Source: Gemmatimonadota bacterium | GTDB lineage: Bacteria > Gemmatimonadota > Gemmatimonadetes > Gemmatimonadales > Gemmatimonadaceae | Assembly (NCBI GenBank): GCA_021298395.1 | Contig: JAJTFH010000014.1 | Coordinates: forward strand, 1 to 64,000 | DNA length: 64,000 nucleotides | Direction: 5' to 3' | Shown here: in pieces, positions 56,466 through 64,000 of the stretch | Position numbering within the stretch: the stretch's first letter is position 1 | How the letters are laid out: each line of letters opens with the position of its first letter | Program-made: the position numbers and the translations under genes | Notes under the pieces: model-generated | Seen by the model: only the letters and a program-made list of their open reading frames with translations | Databases searched by the model: none | What the model was told of the DNA's origin: nothing

Positions 56466-59400
56466 ATGTCCTTCGTGCACCTGCACTGCCACTCCGAGTA
56501 CTCCCTGCTGGACGGGGCGAACCGGATCGATGACCTGATCGCCCGGGCGAAGGAGTTCGAGCAGCCCGCCCTCGCGATCACGGACCATGGCAACCTGCAC
56601 GCCGCCTGGGCGTTCCAGGAGCAGGCCAAGAAGGCGGGGATCAAGCCGATCCTCGGGATGGAGGCCTACGTGGCCCCCGGGGACCGCCGACAGAAGACGC
56701 GCGCCCAGCAGGGGGAGAAGAACTACTACCACCTCGTCCTCCTCGCCCGTGACCTGACCGGCTACCGCAACCTCGTGAAGCTCTCCTCCCTCGCCTACAC
56801 CGAGGGGTTCTACGGGAAGCCACGCGTCGACCGCGAGCTCCTGGCGCGGCACCACGAAGGGCTGATCGTCTCGAGCGCCTGCATGGCGGGGGAGGTCGCA
56901 CGCCACCTCCTCGAGGACCACTACGACGAGGCCAAGGCGGTCGCCGCCTGGTACGCCGAGGTCTTCAAGGACCGCTATTACCTCGAGGTGCAGGCGCATG
57001 AGGCCGGCGACCAACGCCGCCTCAACGCGGAGATCTTCCGCCTCGGCAAGGACCTCGGCCTCCCCGTCCTCGCCACCAACGACGCGCACTTCCTCACGGC
57101 CGAGGATCACGACGCGCACGACGTCCTCCTCTGCATCGGGCTCAAGAAGGACCGGCTCGACGCCGACCGGATGCGCTACGACAACGGCCTCTTCTTCAAG
57201 AGTGCCGACGAGGTGCGCGCCCACTTCCCCGACCGTCCCGACGTCCTCGAGCAGACGGTCGCGATCGCGGACCAGGTGAACGTCGTCTTCGACAAGAAGT
57301 ACTTCGTCCCCGCCTTCCCCCTCCCGAAGGGGGTCAAAAGCGAGAACGACCTGTTGGTGAAGCTGGCGACCGCCGGGGCCAAGCGGCGGTACGGCACCCC
57401 CCTCCCCGCCGAGGTGAAGGAGCGGCTCGATTACGAGCTCGGCGTGATCACCACGACCGGCTATGCCGGCTACTTCCTGATCACCGCCGATTTCATCCAG
57501 GCGGCGCGCGACCGTGGGATCCCCGTGGGACCGGGGCGCGGATCGGCCGCGGGCTCCCTCGTGGCCTACGCCACCGGGATCACCAACGTCTGCCCGCTCA
57601 AGTTCGACCTCCTCTTCGAGCGCTTTTTGAATCCCGAGCGCGTCTCGATGCCCGACATCGACGTCGACTTCTGCGAGGAGCGGCGCGGCGAGGTGATCGA
57701 GTACGTGCGCGAGAAATACGGCCGTGAGTCGGTCGGGCAGATCATCACCTTCGGGACGCTCAAGTCGCGTGCCTGCATCAAGGACGTGGGGCGTGTGCTC
57801 GGCTTCACTCCTGGCGAGACCGACGCGATCGCGAAGCTGATCCCGAACCAGCCGAACTTCTCGCTCACCGTGGCCGAGGCGATCGAGAAGGTCCCCGAGG
57901 TCCGGAAGCTCTACGCGCAGGATGAGCGGCACGCCCAGCTCTTCGACTTCGCGATCTCCCTCGAAGGGCTCTCGCGGCACGCCGGCGTGCACGCGGCGGG
58001 GATCGTCATCGCCCCGGGCCCCCTCGACGACTACGTCCCCGTCTGCACCGCGGAGTCCAAGGGGAGCGGGGGGGGGAGCGAGGAGCGCGTCGTCGTCACG
58101 CAGTACGACATGGTCGCGCTCGAGAAGGCCGGGATGCTCAAGATGGACTTCCTAGGCCTCACCACGCTCACGATCCTTACCGACGCGGTCGCGGAGATCC
58201 AGCGGCGGCGCGGGGTCACGATCGACCTCGACGCCCTCCCGCTCGACGACGAGCCCACCTACCGGATGCTCCGCGCGGGGCGCACCGCCGGCGTCTTCCA
58301 GTTCGAATCCCCGCTCGCCACCGACATGGTGCGCGCGATGCGCGCCGACCGGTTCGACGACCTCGTCGCCTCCAACGCGCTGATGCGGCCCGGTCCGCTC
58401 GACGCGGGGATGCATAAGGTCTATCAGCGCCGCAAGCGGGGGGAGGAGCCGGTCGCGTACCAGCTCCCCGAGCTCGAGGAGATCCTCGCCCCCACCTACG
58501 GCGTCATCACCTATCAGGAGCAGGTGATGCGGATCGCGCAGCGGCTCGCGGGGATCTCCCTCGCCGAAGCCGACGTGCTCCGCAAGGCGGTCGGCAAGAA
58601 GGACGCCGAGCTCATCAAACAGGAACTCGGCACGTTCACGGAGAAGGCGGTCGCCAACGGCTTCCCGCCCAAGGTGATCGACGACATCGCGGGGCAGATC
58701 GAGACCTTCGGCCGCTACGGCTTCAACAAGTCGCACTCGGTCGCCTACTCGATCCTCTCGTACCACACCGCCTACCTCAAGGCGCACTACGCGCCGGAGT
58801 TCATGGCGGCGGTCCTCTCCGCCTGCATCGGCGACACCGACGCGGTGGTGAAGTACATCAACGAGGCGCGTGACCTCGGGCTCGAGATCCTCCCCCCCGA
58901 CGTGAACGAGTCGGGATGGAAGTTCACCGTCATCGGCGACACGCGGATCCGCTTCGGCTTGGGCGCCATCCGGAACGTGGGACACTCCGCGGTGGAGTCG
59001 ATCCTCGCGGCGCGCGCGACCCAGCCCTTCACCTCGCTCTACGACCTCTGCGAACGGATCGATCTCCGCACCTGCAACAAGCGCGTCCTCGAGGCGCTGA
59101 TCCACGCCGGCGCCCTCGACGGGCTCGGCGGACACCGCGCGCAGTACATCGCCGCGCTCGACGGGGCGATCCAATCAGCCTCGCTCGCGCAGGCGGAGAT
59201 CGCCACCGGGCAGGGGTCGCTCTTCGGCGACGTGGCCGATGCCCCGGCCGATGGCGCCTCCAAGGCGCCGTTGCTCCCCGTCCTCCCCAACATCCCCCCC
59301 CTCTCGGAGTCGGCGCGCCTCACGCAGGAGAAGGCGATTCTCGGCTTCTACATCTCCGGGCATCCGCTCGCGCCGTTCCGCGCCGAGTGCGAGCTGCTCG

Positions 59401-59957
59401 CGTCGCACACCGTCGCGCAGCTCGGGAGCTGGACCTCGGAGGCGATCACCCTGGCCGGCGTGATCACCGCGATCAAGCGGCAGGTGAGCAAGAAGTCGGG
59501 GAACGAGTTCGCGCGCCTCACCGTGGAGGACTTCGCTGGCTCCGCTGAATTGCTGGTCTTCCCTGAGGCGTGGGCCGCGATCGGCGATCGCGTGCAGGTC
59601 GATGTCCCCGTCCTGATCACCGGCGGCTACTCACGTCGCGACCAGGATGCCGAGAACCCGACCTTCATCGTCGAGAAATTCACCCGCTTGGCCGAGCTGC
59701 GGGCCACGGGGCAGTTCGCCATCGCCTTGGAGCTCGATGCCGAGGCGGGGCTCCCCGCCGACGTGGTCCGCGATGTCCGCGCGGTGGCGGAGGCCCATCC
59801 CGGGTCGGCGCCGCTGGAGCTACGTTGGAAAGGTCGCGACGGGCTCCCGGCGCGACTCCGTTCGACCTCCCTCAAGGTGGCCGCCGCCGGCCCCGCGCTG
59901 GGAGAACTTCGCGCACTGCTCGGGGACGAGCGGGTGCGCCTCGTCCGTGGAGGCTGA
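56466..59957 (+). CDS. dnaE: DNA polymerase III alpha subunit DnaE
   Basis: A 1163-residue replicative polymerase. The N-terminal PHP domain has HLHCHSEYSLLDGA and AITDHGNLHA. The active-site aspartates are Asp397 and Asp399 in MPDIDVDFCEERR, with GPGRGSAAGSLVAYA before it. The tail has the helix-hairpin-helix region and an OB-fold (ITLAGVITAIKRQVSKKSG). The ATG at 56466 (MSFVHLHCHSEY) is clear; in-frame extension to 55956 overlaps the divergent gene. accA follows after two bases. Confidence 0.96.
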   Translation: MSFVHLHCHSEYSLLDGANRIDDLIARAKEFEQPALAITDHGNLHAAWAFQEQAKKAGIKPILGMEAYVAPGDRRQKTRAQQGEKNYYHLVLLARDLTGYRNLVKLSSLAYTEGFYGKPRVDRELLARHHEGLIVSSACMAGEVARHLLEDHYDEAKAVAAWYAEVFKDRYYLEVQAHEAGDQRRLNAEIFRLGKDLGLPVLATNDAHFLTAEDHDAHDVLLCIGLKKDRLDADRMRYDNGLFFKSADEVRAHFPDRPDVLEQTVAIADQVNVVFDKKYFVPAFPLPKGVKSENDLLVKLATAGAKRRYGTPLPAEVKERLDYELGVITTTGYAGYFLITADFIQAARDRGIPVGPGRGSAAGSLVAYATGITNVCPLKFDLLFERFLNPERVSMPDIDVDFCEERRGEVIEYVREKYGRESVGQIITFGTLKSRACIKDVGRVLGFTPGETDAIAKLIPNQPNFSLTVAEAIEKVPEVRKLYAQDERHAQLFDFAISLEGLSRHAGVHAAGIVIAPGPLDDYVPVCTAESKGSGGGSEERVVVTQYDMVALEKAGMLKMDFLGLTTLTILTDAVAEIQRRRGVTIDLDALPLDDEPTYRMLRAGRTAGVFQFESPLATDMVRAMRADRFDDLVASNALMRPGPLDAGMHKVYQRRKRGEEPVAYQLPELEEILAPTYGVITYQEQVMRIAQRLAGISLAEADVLRKAVGKKDAELIKQELGTFTEKAVANGFPPKVIDDIAGQIETFGRYGFNKSHSVAYSILSYHTAYLKAHYAPEFMAAVLSACIGDTDAVVKYINEARDLGLEILPPDVNESGWKFTVIGDTRIRFGLGAIRNVGHSAVESILAARATQPFTSLYDLCERIDLRTCNKRVLEALIHAGALDGLGGHRAQYIAALDGAIQSASLAQAEIATGQGSLFGDVADAPADGASKAPLLPVLPNIPPLSESARLTQEKAILGFYISGHPLAPFRAECELLASHTVAQLGSWTSEAITLAGVITAIKRQVSKKSGNEFARLTVEDFAGSAELLVFPEAWAAIGDRVQVDVPVLITGGYSRRDQDAENPTFIVEKFTRLAELRATGQFAIALELDAEAGLPADVVRDVRAVAEAHPGSAPLELRWKGRDGLPARLRSTSLKVAAAGPALGELRALLGDERVRLVRGG

Positions 59958-59959
59958 CC

Positions 59960-60925
59960 GTGGGAACCTCGCTGCTCGAGTTCGAGAAGCCGATCGCCGA
60001 GTTGGAGCGCCAGATCCAGGAGCTCCGCGAGAAGGCGGAGGCACAGAAGCTCGATCTCTCCGCGGAGATCGCGCCGCTCCAGGAGCGGCTCGCCGAGCTC
60101 CGTCGCGATACCTATAAGAACCTCACCCCGCTCCAGCGCGTGCAGGTGGCCCGCTCGTCGCGCCGTCCCTTCACCCTCGATTACATCCGCCTCGCCTTCA
60201 GCGACTTCATCGAGCTGCACGGCGACCGCGCCTTCCGCGATGACCCGTCGATCGTCGGTGGGTGGGCGCGACTCGACGGTGACACGGTGATGATCATCGG
60301 GCAGCAACGCGGGCGCGATACCAAGGAGAACATCCATCGCAACTTCGGGATGCCGCACCCCGAGGGGTATCGCAAGGCGCTCCGCCTCCTCAAGCTCGCG
60401 GAGAAGTTCCAGGTCCCCGTCCTCACCTTCATCGATACGCCGGGGGCCTGGGCCGGACTCGGCGCCGAGGAGCGTGGCCAGTCGGAGGCGATCGCGCGGA
60501 ACCTCCTCGAGATGAGCCAGCTCACCGTCCCGATCATCGCCACGGTGATCGGTGAGGGGGGCTCCGGGGGCGCGCTCGCCTTGGGCGTCGCCGACCGCGT
60601 GCTGATGCTCGAGCACTCCGTCTACTCGGTGATCACCGTGGAAGGGTGCGCGGCGATCCTCTGGAAGGATGGGAAGAGCCCCGAGATGCGCGAGAAGGCC
60701 GCGAGCTCGCTCCGCATCACCTCCCCTGAGCTCCTGGCGCTCAAGGTGATCGACGAGGTGATCCCCGAGCCCTCGGGCGCCGCCCACGCCGACCACGAGG
60801 CCACGGCGAAGGCCGTCCACGATGTGATCCTCCGGCACCTCGACGAGCTCAAGCGGCTCAAGCCCGACAAGCTCGTCCGCAAGCGCCGCGAGAAGTACCT
60901 CCGCATGGGGAGCTTCACGACGTGA
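59960..60925 (+). CDS. accA: Acetyl-CoA carboxylase carboxyltransferase subunit alpha
   Basis: A 321-residue AccA that, with AccD, transfers CO2 from biotin to acetyl-CoA. It begins LEFEKPIAELERQIQELREK as in the family, then RPFTLDYIRLAFSDFIELHGDRAF, the oxyanion region IDTPGAWAGLGAEERGQSEAI and GEGGSGGALALGVADRVLMLE. The GTG at 59960 is the only start that gives the conserved N-terminus. Stop overlaps ricT GTG (GTGA). Usually dnaE-accA are neighbours in proteobacteria too. Confidence 0.95.
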   Translation: MGTSLLEFEKPIAELERQIQELREKAEAQKLDLSAEIAPLQERLAELRRDTYKNLTPLQRVQVARSSRRPFTLDYIRLAFSDFIELHGDRAFRDDPSIVGGWARLDGDTVMIIGQQRGRDTKENIHRNFGMPHPEGYRKALRLLKLAEKFQVPVLTFIDTPGAWAGLGAEERGQSEAIARNLLEMSQLTVPIIATVIGEGGSGGALALGVADRVLMLEHSVYSVITVEGCAAILWKDGKSPEMREKAASSLRITSPELLALKVIDEVIPEPSGAAHADHEATAKAVHDVILRHLDELKRLKPDKLVRKRREKYLRMGSFTT

Positions 60926-62121
60926 CGGTGGCGGTGGCGACCCATCTGGTCGAGGTCGAGTTCAAGGGGAATCGTCGGGCCTTCTACTCCTGGTCGGGAG
61001 AGACGGCCCCGGCGCCACGCACCCCGGTGATCGTGCAGGTGGAGCGCGGTGAGGACTTCGCGCGCGTGCACAGCACCGGTGAACTCGCGGAGAAGCGGAA
61101 GGCAGGGACCACGCACGGCAAGGCCTCCCCCGAGACCCTACCCACGATCGTTCGGCTCGCCACCTCGAAGGAGATCGACACCGCGGTCCGGCTCCGCGCC
61201 GACGAGGACGCGGTGCGCCGCGCCGCGATCGAGCTCGTGCGAGAGCTGAAGCTCGAGATGAAGGTCTCCGACACCGAATGGCAGTGGGATCGACGGCGGC
61301 TCACCATCTACTTCACCGCTGAGGAGCGCGTCGACTTCCGCGATCTGGTGCGGAAGATGGAGCGGCGCTTCTCGACCCGGGTGTACATGTGGCATATCGG
61401 GGTGCGCGACGAGGCCAAGCGCCTCGATGGCGTGGGCCGCTGCGGTCGCCCCTTCTGCTCGAGCACCTGGCTCCCCCAGCTCAATCCCGTGAAGTCGAGC
61501 GCCGCGAAGGATCAGCGCCTCTCGACGCTCAACCCCGGGCAGATCTCCGGCACCTGTGGCCGCCTCATGTGCTGCCTGCGCTACGAGCACGAGTTCTACG
61601 TGCAGCAGCGCAAGCGCTTCCCCAAGGAGGGGAAGCTCCTCACCACCGCGGTCGGTGAGGAGAAGGTCATCTCGAACGACATCTTCCGCGAGCGTGTGAC
61701 GCTCCGCACCGTCGCCGGGGAATACCGCACCATCGCGCTCGCGTTGCTCCGGCATGAGCTCGGCGAAGGGCCGATGCCGGAGCCCGACGAGGCGACCGAG
61801 CACGACCACGAGGGGGAGGACCACGAGGAGGAGCGCCTCCCGGTCGTGTCACTCGCGCGCGCCACACCGCGGGAGCGCTCGCACGAGCGTCCTCGCACGC
61901 CGGAGCGCCCGCGAACTCCCGAGCGTCCCCGCGCGCCGGAGCGTCCGCGCCCCGCCGAGCGTCCCGCCGCCCCCGCCCCGCCGACACCAGAGCGCACGCC
62001 CCCCGAGTCGGGCGATGACCCGCGTCGTCCCAAGCGCCGCCGCGGTCGCCGCGGTGGCCGTCGTGGACGGGGCGATGGCAGCACTGGTGGTGCGGCCGGC
62101 GGCGACGCCCCTTCCACCTGA
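60922..62121 (+). CDS. ricT: PSP1/RicT-family protein with Arg/Pro-rich tail
   Basis: A 399-residue protein. The PSP1 domain is residues 1-250: FTAEERVDFRDLVRKMERRF, IGVRDEAKRLDGVGRCGRPFCSSTW and GTCGRLMCCLRYE carry the cysteines that hold Fe-S clusters in Bacillus RicT (YaaT), which with RicA and RicF aids RNA maturation. The C-terminus (about 280-399) is acidic, then holds ERPRTP repeats, then a basic RRGRRGGRRGRG end. That tail is not part of the family and looks like RNA-binding disorder. RicA and RicF are not in the window. GTG at 60922 overlaps accA. Confidence 0.82.
   Translation: MTVAVATHLVEVEFKGNRRAFYSWSGETAPAPRTPVIVQVERGEDFARVHSTGELAEKRKAGTTHGKASPETLPTIVRLATSKEIDTAVRLRADEDAVRRAAIELVRELKLEMKVSDTEWQWDRRRLTIYFTAEERVDFRDLVRKMERRFSTRVYMWHIGVRDEAKRLDGVGRCGRPFCSSTWLPQLNPVKSSAAKDQRLSTLNPGQISGTCGRLMCCLRYEHEFYVQQRKRFPKEGKLLTTAVGEEKVISNDIFRERVTLRTVAGEYRTIALALLRHELGEGPMPEPDEATEHDHEGEDHEEERLPVVSLARATPRERSHERPRTPERPRTPERPRAPERPRPAERPAAPAPPTPERTPPESGDDPRRPKRRRGRRGGRRGRGDGSTGGAAGGDAPST
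61885..61965 (+). repeat. ERPRTP coding repeat in the ricT tail
   Basis: Four and a half imperfect 18-base units encode ERPRTP, ERPRTP, ERPRAP, ERPRPA and ERP. They lie between the PSP1 domain and the basic C-terminus. Confidence 0.85.
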
Positions 62122-62129
62122 CCGACGCG

Positions 62130-63668
62130 ATGTCCTCGTTCTTCATCACCTGCGCCATCGACTATGCGAACGGCGATCCCCACCTCGGCCACGCCTTGGA
62201 GAAGATCGGCGCCGACGCGATCGCCCGTGCCCACCGCCAGCTCGGGGACGACGTCTGGTTCCTCATCGGGATGGACGAGCATGGGCAGAAGGTCGCGCAG
62301 ACCGCCGAGGCCGCGGGCGTCGCACCGCAACAGTTCGTCGACGGCGTCGCCGAGCGCTTCACCGCGATGTGGGCGACGCTCGGGATCTCGCACGACCAGT
62401 TCATGCGCACCTCGCACGCCGCGCATCACGCCGCCGTCACCGCGTTGCTCGAGCGGATCTTCGCCGAGACCCCCGACGCCTTCTACGAGCGCTCGTACAC
62501 GGGGGAGTACTGCGTCGGGTGCGAGAGCTTCAAGCAGGCCGCGGATCTCCACGAGGGGCGGTGCGCGCTGCACCCGACGCGCACGCTCGAGGCGGTGACC
62601 GAGCGCAACTGGTTCTTCCGGCTCTCGGCCTACACCGAGCGCCTCAAGGCCCACTTCGCCGCGCACCCCGAGTTCCTGCAGCCCGCGCATCGCCGCAACG
62701 AGATCCTCTCGCTCTTGGAACAGGGGCTCGAGGACATCTCCGCGAGTCGCGCCCGCATCGCCTGGGGCGTCCCCTTCCCACGGCCGATCTCCACGGGCGA
62801 GACGCAGACCACCTATGTCTGGTTCGACGCGCTCCCCAACTACTGGACCGCACAGTTCTTCCCGGGCTCGCGTGCGCCCTGGCCCGCGTCCGTGCATGTG
62901 GTGGGGAAGGACATCACCCGCTTCCACACGGTGATCTGGCCCGCGATGCTGATGGCCGCTGGGCTCCCCCTCCCCGCGCAGGTCTGGGCGCACGGCTTCA
63001 TCACGCTCGGCGGGGAGCGCTTCTCCAAATCGGCCGGGGTGAAGCTCGAGCTCAGCGAGGCGATCGCGCGCCTCGGCCCCGATGCCTTCCGTTACTACCT
63101 GCTCCGCGACATCCCCTTCGATGGGGACGGCGCCTTCTCCTGGGAGCGCTTCGAGGCGGTCTACACCGCCGAGCTCGCCAACGGACTCGGCAACCTCGCG
63201 AGCCGCACCACCGCGATGGTCGAGAAGTACTGTGACGGCGTCGTGCCCGCTGGCGCGCGGACCGCGGAGGACGCGGCCGACCTCGCCGACTACGCCGAGG
63301 CCCGCGCGGCGCTCGACGGTTCGAATGGCTACCCGCTCCACGAGGCGCTCGCCGCGATCGTCCGCACGATCGGCCGCGCCAACCAGGCGATCCAGGACGC
63401 CAAGCCCTGGGTCCTCGCCAAGGACCCGGCGAACCGCCCCGAGCTCGAGCGCGTGCTGGCCTCCCTCGTGCGCCAGCTGGCCCGCCAGGCGGTCTACCTC
63501 GCCCCGTTCATGCCGGGGAAGGCCGAGGCCCTCTGGACGGCCTTGGGGGGCCCTGGGACCGCCGCAGCGACCGCCTTCGCCACCGCCGACGCGCTGGACT
63601 GCACCGGGTGGCGGGTGACCAAGGGGGAGGGGCTCTTCCCCCGCCCCGAGCCGACCACCGCCCCCTGA
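62130..63668 (+). CDS. metG: Methionyl-tRNA synthetase
   Basis: A 512-residue class I synthetase. HIGH-type motif PHLGHALEKIGADAI, zinc knuckle YCVGCESFK with CALHPTR, and KMSKS-type loop ERFSKSAGVKLEL are present, along with GKDITRFHTVIWPAML. There is no C-terminal dimerisation (tRNA-binding) domain. It starts eight bases after ricT. A cytoplasmic essential enzyme. Confidence 0.95.
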   Translation: MSSFFITCAIDYANGDPHLGHALEKIGADAIARAHRQLGDDVWFLIGMDEHGQKVAQTAEAAGVAPQQFVDGVAERFTAMWATLGISHDQFMRTSHAAHHAAVTALLERIFAETPDAFYERSYTGEYCVGCESFKQAADLHEGRCALHPTRTLEAVTERNWFFRLSAYTERLKAHFAAHPEFLQPAHRRNEILSLLEQGLEDISASRARIAWGVPFPRPISTGETQTTYVWFDALPNYWTAQFFPGSRAPWPASVHVVGKDITRFHTVIWPAMLMAAGLPLPAQVWAHGFITLGGERFSKSAGVKLELSEAIARLGPDAFRYYLLRDIPFDGDGAFSWERFEAVYTAELANGLGNLASRTTAMVEKYCDGVVPAGARTAEDAADLADYAEARAALDGSNGYPLHEALAAIVRTIGRANQAIQDAKPWVLAKDPANRPELERVLASLVRQLARQAVYLAPFMPGKAEALWTALGGPGTAAATAFATADALDCTGWRVTKGEGLFPRPEPTTAP

Positions 63669-63732
63669 CCGAGCCGGACCGATTCGGGGTCCCTTTGGGA
63701 ACCGGAGGGGGGTGGGGTCGGTAGCTTGAGGG

Positions 63733-64000
63733 ATGGACCGTCGGCGCTGGACCATCGTCATCATGCCCCCCGAGGGGGGACGCACGCGCGAGCTCTGGCT
63801 CTCGCGTCGCCGCATGCGGTGGCTCGGCGGCGGGGTGGCGACCGCCGCCCTCGTGGTGCTCGCGGCGGCCTCCCTCCTGATCACCCCGTGGGGGACACCG
63901 GGGGCTCGCATGGTCGCCGCCGAGAACGCGGAACTCCGGCGCGAACTCGCCGCCGCCGACCAGCGCTTCCTCGCCCTCGAGGACACGGTGAGTGCGCTCG
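63733..64000 (+). CDS. Membrane-anchored coiled-coil protein, likely start of an M23-type peptidase (cut)
   Basis: At least 89 residues from ATG 63733, running off the window. GAGGG lies just upstream of the ATG. The product has a cytoplasmic basic start (MDRRRWTIVIMPPEGGRTRELWLSRRR), one membrane helix (GVATAALVVLAAASLLI) and then a coiled coil (ENAELRRELAAADQRFLALED). This layout is the usual N-terminus of M23 LytM-type peptidoglycan peptidases, but the catalytic domain is not in view. Confidence 0.6.
   Translation, partial: MDRRRWTIVIMPPEGGRTRELWLSRRRMRWLGGGVATAALVVLAAASLLITPWGTPGARMVAAENAELRRELAAADQRFLALEDTVSAL

Overview
The window is a GC-rich (roughly two-thirds G+C), densely packed chromosomal segment. 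About 60 protein genes occupy nearly all of it. Many neighbours share ATGA, GTGA or TGATG start/stop overlaps. The gene content is that of an aerobic diderm heterotroph: a System I cytochrome c maturation cluster, lipobox lipoproteins, a complete pyruvate dehydrogenase with its lipoylation genes, and peptide importers. The gene style (V4R-TPR-ParA set, CXXXY-type CcmE, GES-type E1 alpha, many proline-rich small ORF shadows) suggests Gemmatimonadota or a close relative. That assignment is inference; no rRNA is present to prove it.

Layout. 1-4.6 kb: a Met/Arg/Gln-rich exported protein (cut by the window edge), argJ, an FAD oxidoreductase and a secreted M20 amidohydrolase. 4.6-8.2 kb (minus strand): ccmE-ccmF-ccmH and a CcmI-like zinc-ribbon protein. 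8.3-10.1 kb: a YfiM-like protein and glpK. 10.2-14.4 kb: enoyl-CoA hydratase, then the replication and repair set recF-dciA-gyrB. 14.5-18.9 kb: a pyrimidine nucleoside phosphorylase, an exported TPR protein and ligA. 18.9-21.6 kb: a V4R-TPR-orphan ParA-lipoprotein set. 21.6-24.1 kb (minus): an overlapping GTP cyclohydrolase I / PTPS / SDR operon that reads like tetrahydrobiopterin synthesis. 24.1-30 kb: a small membrane protein, a double GNAT protein, a frame-disrupted sbcC, sbcD and an aspartate aminotransferase. 30.1-33.2 kb: a degenerate DEAD-box-like protein with an RGG tail, then tdk, coaE and gcvH. 33.3-37.1 kb: gcvP (convergent with gcvH) and a LipM-like octanoyltransferase. 37.1-43.7 kb: a complete peptide ABC importer with a fused two-domain ATPase, followed by a POT peptide transporter. 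43.8-46.6 kb: a GT2 glycosyltransferase, a DUF3108 protein, a conserved protein of uncertain function and a small membrane protein. 46.8-53.2 kb: lipA-pdhA-pdhB-pdhC-lpd-lipB. 53.2-56.4 kb (minus): an S9 peptidase and a membrane-anchored HExxH aminopeptidase-like protein. 56.5-64 kb: dnaE, accA, ricT, metG and the start of a membrane-anchored coiled-coil protein.

How it works together. The strongest functional blocks are the pyruvate dehydrogenase plus lipoate block, the glycine cleavage H and P proteins beside a LipM-like enzyme that could serve them, the Ccm block, the pterin operon and the peptide-uptake block. Convergent gene ends are repeatedly closed by perfect GC-rich stem-loops of 12-14 bp, most without a U-tract. 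I saw no insertion sequence, prophage, CRISPR array, tRNA or rRNA. The least explained items are the pseudo-DEAD-box/RGG protein, the V4R-TPR-ParA-lipoprotein set, the CXXXY CcmE that coexists with a CcmH, and the PTPS-II-type pterin operon.
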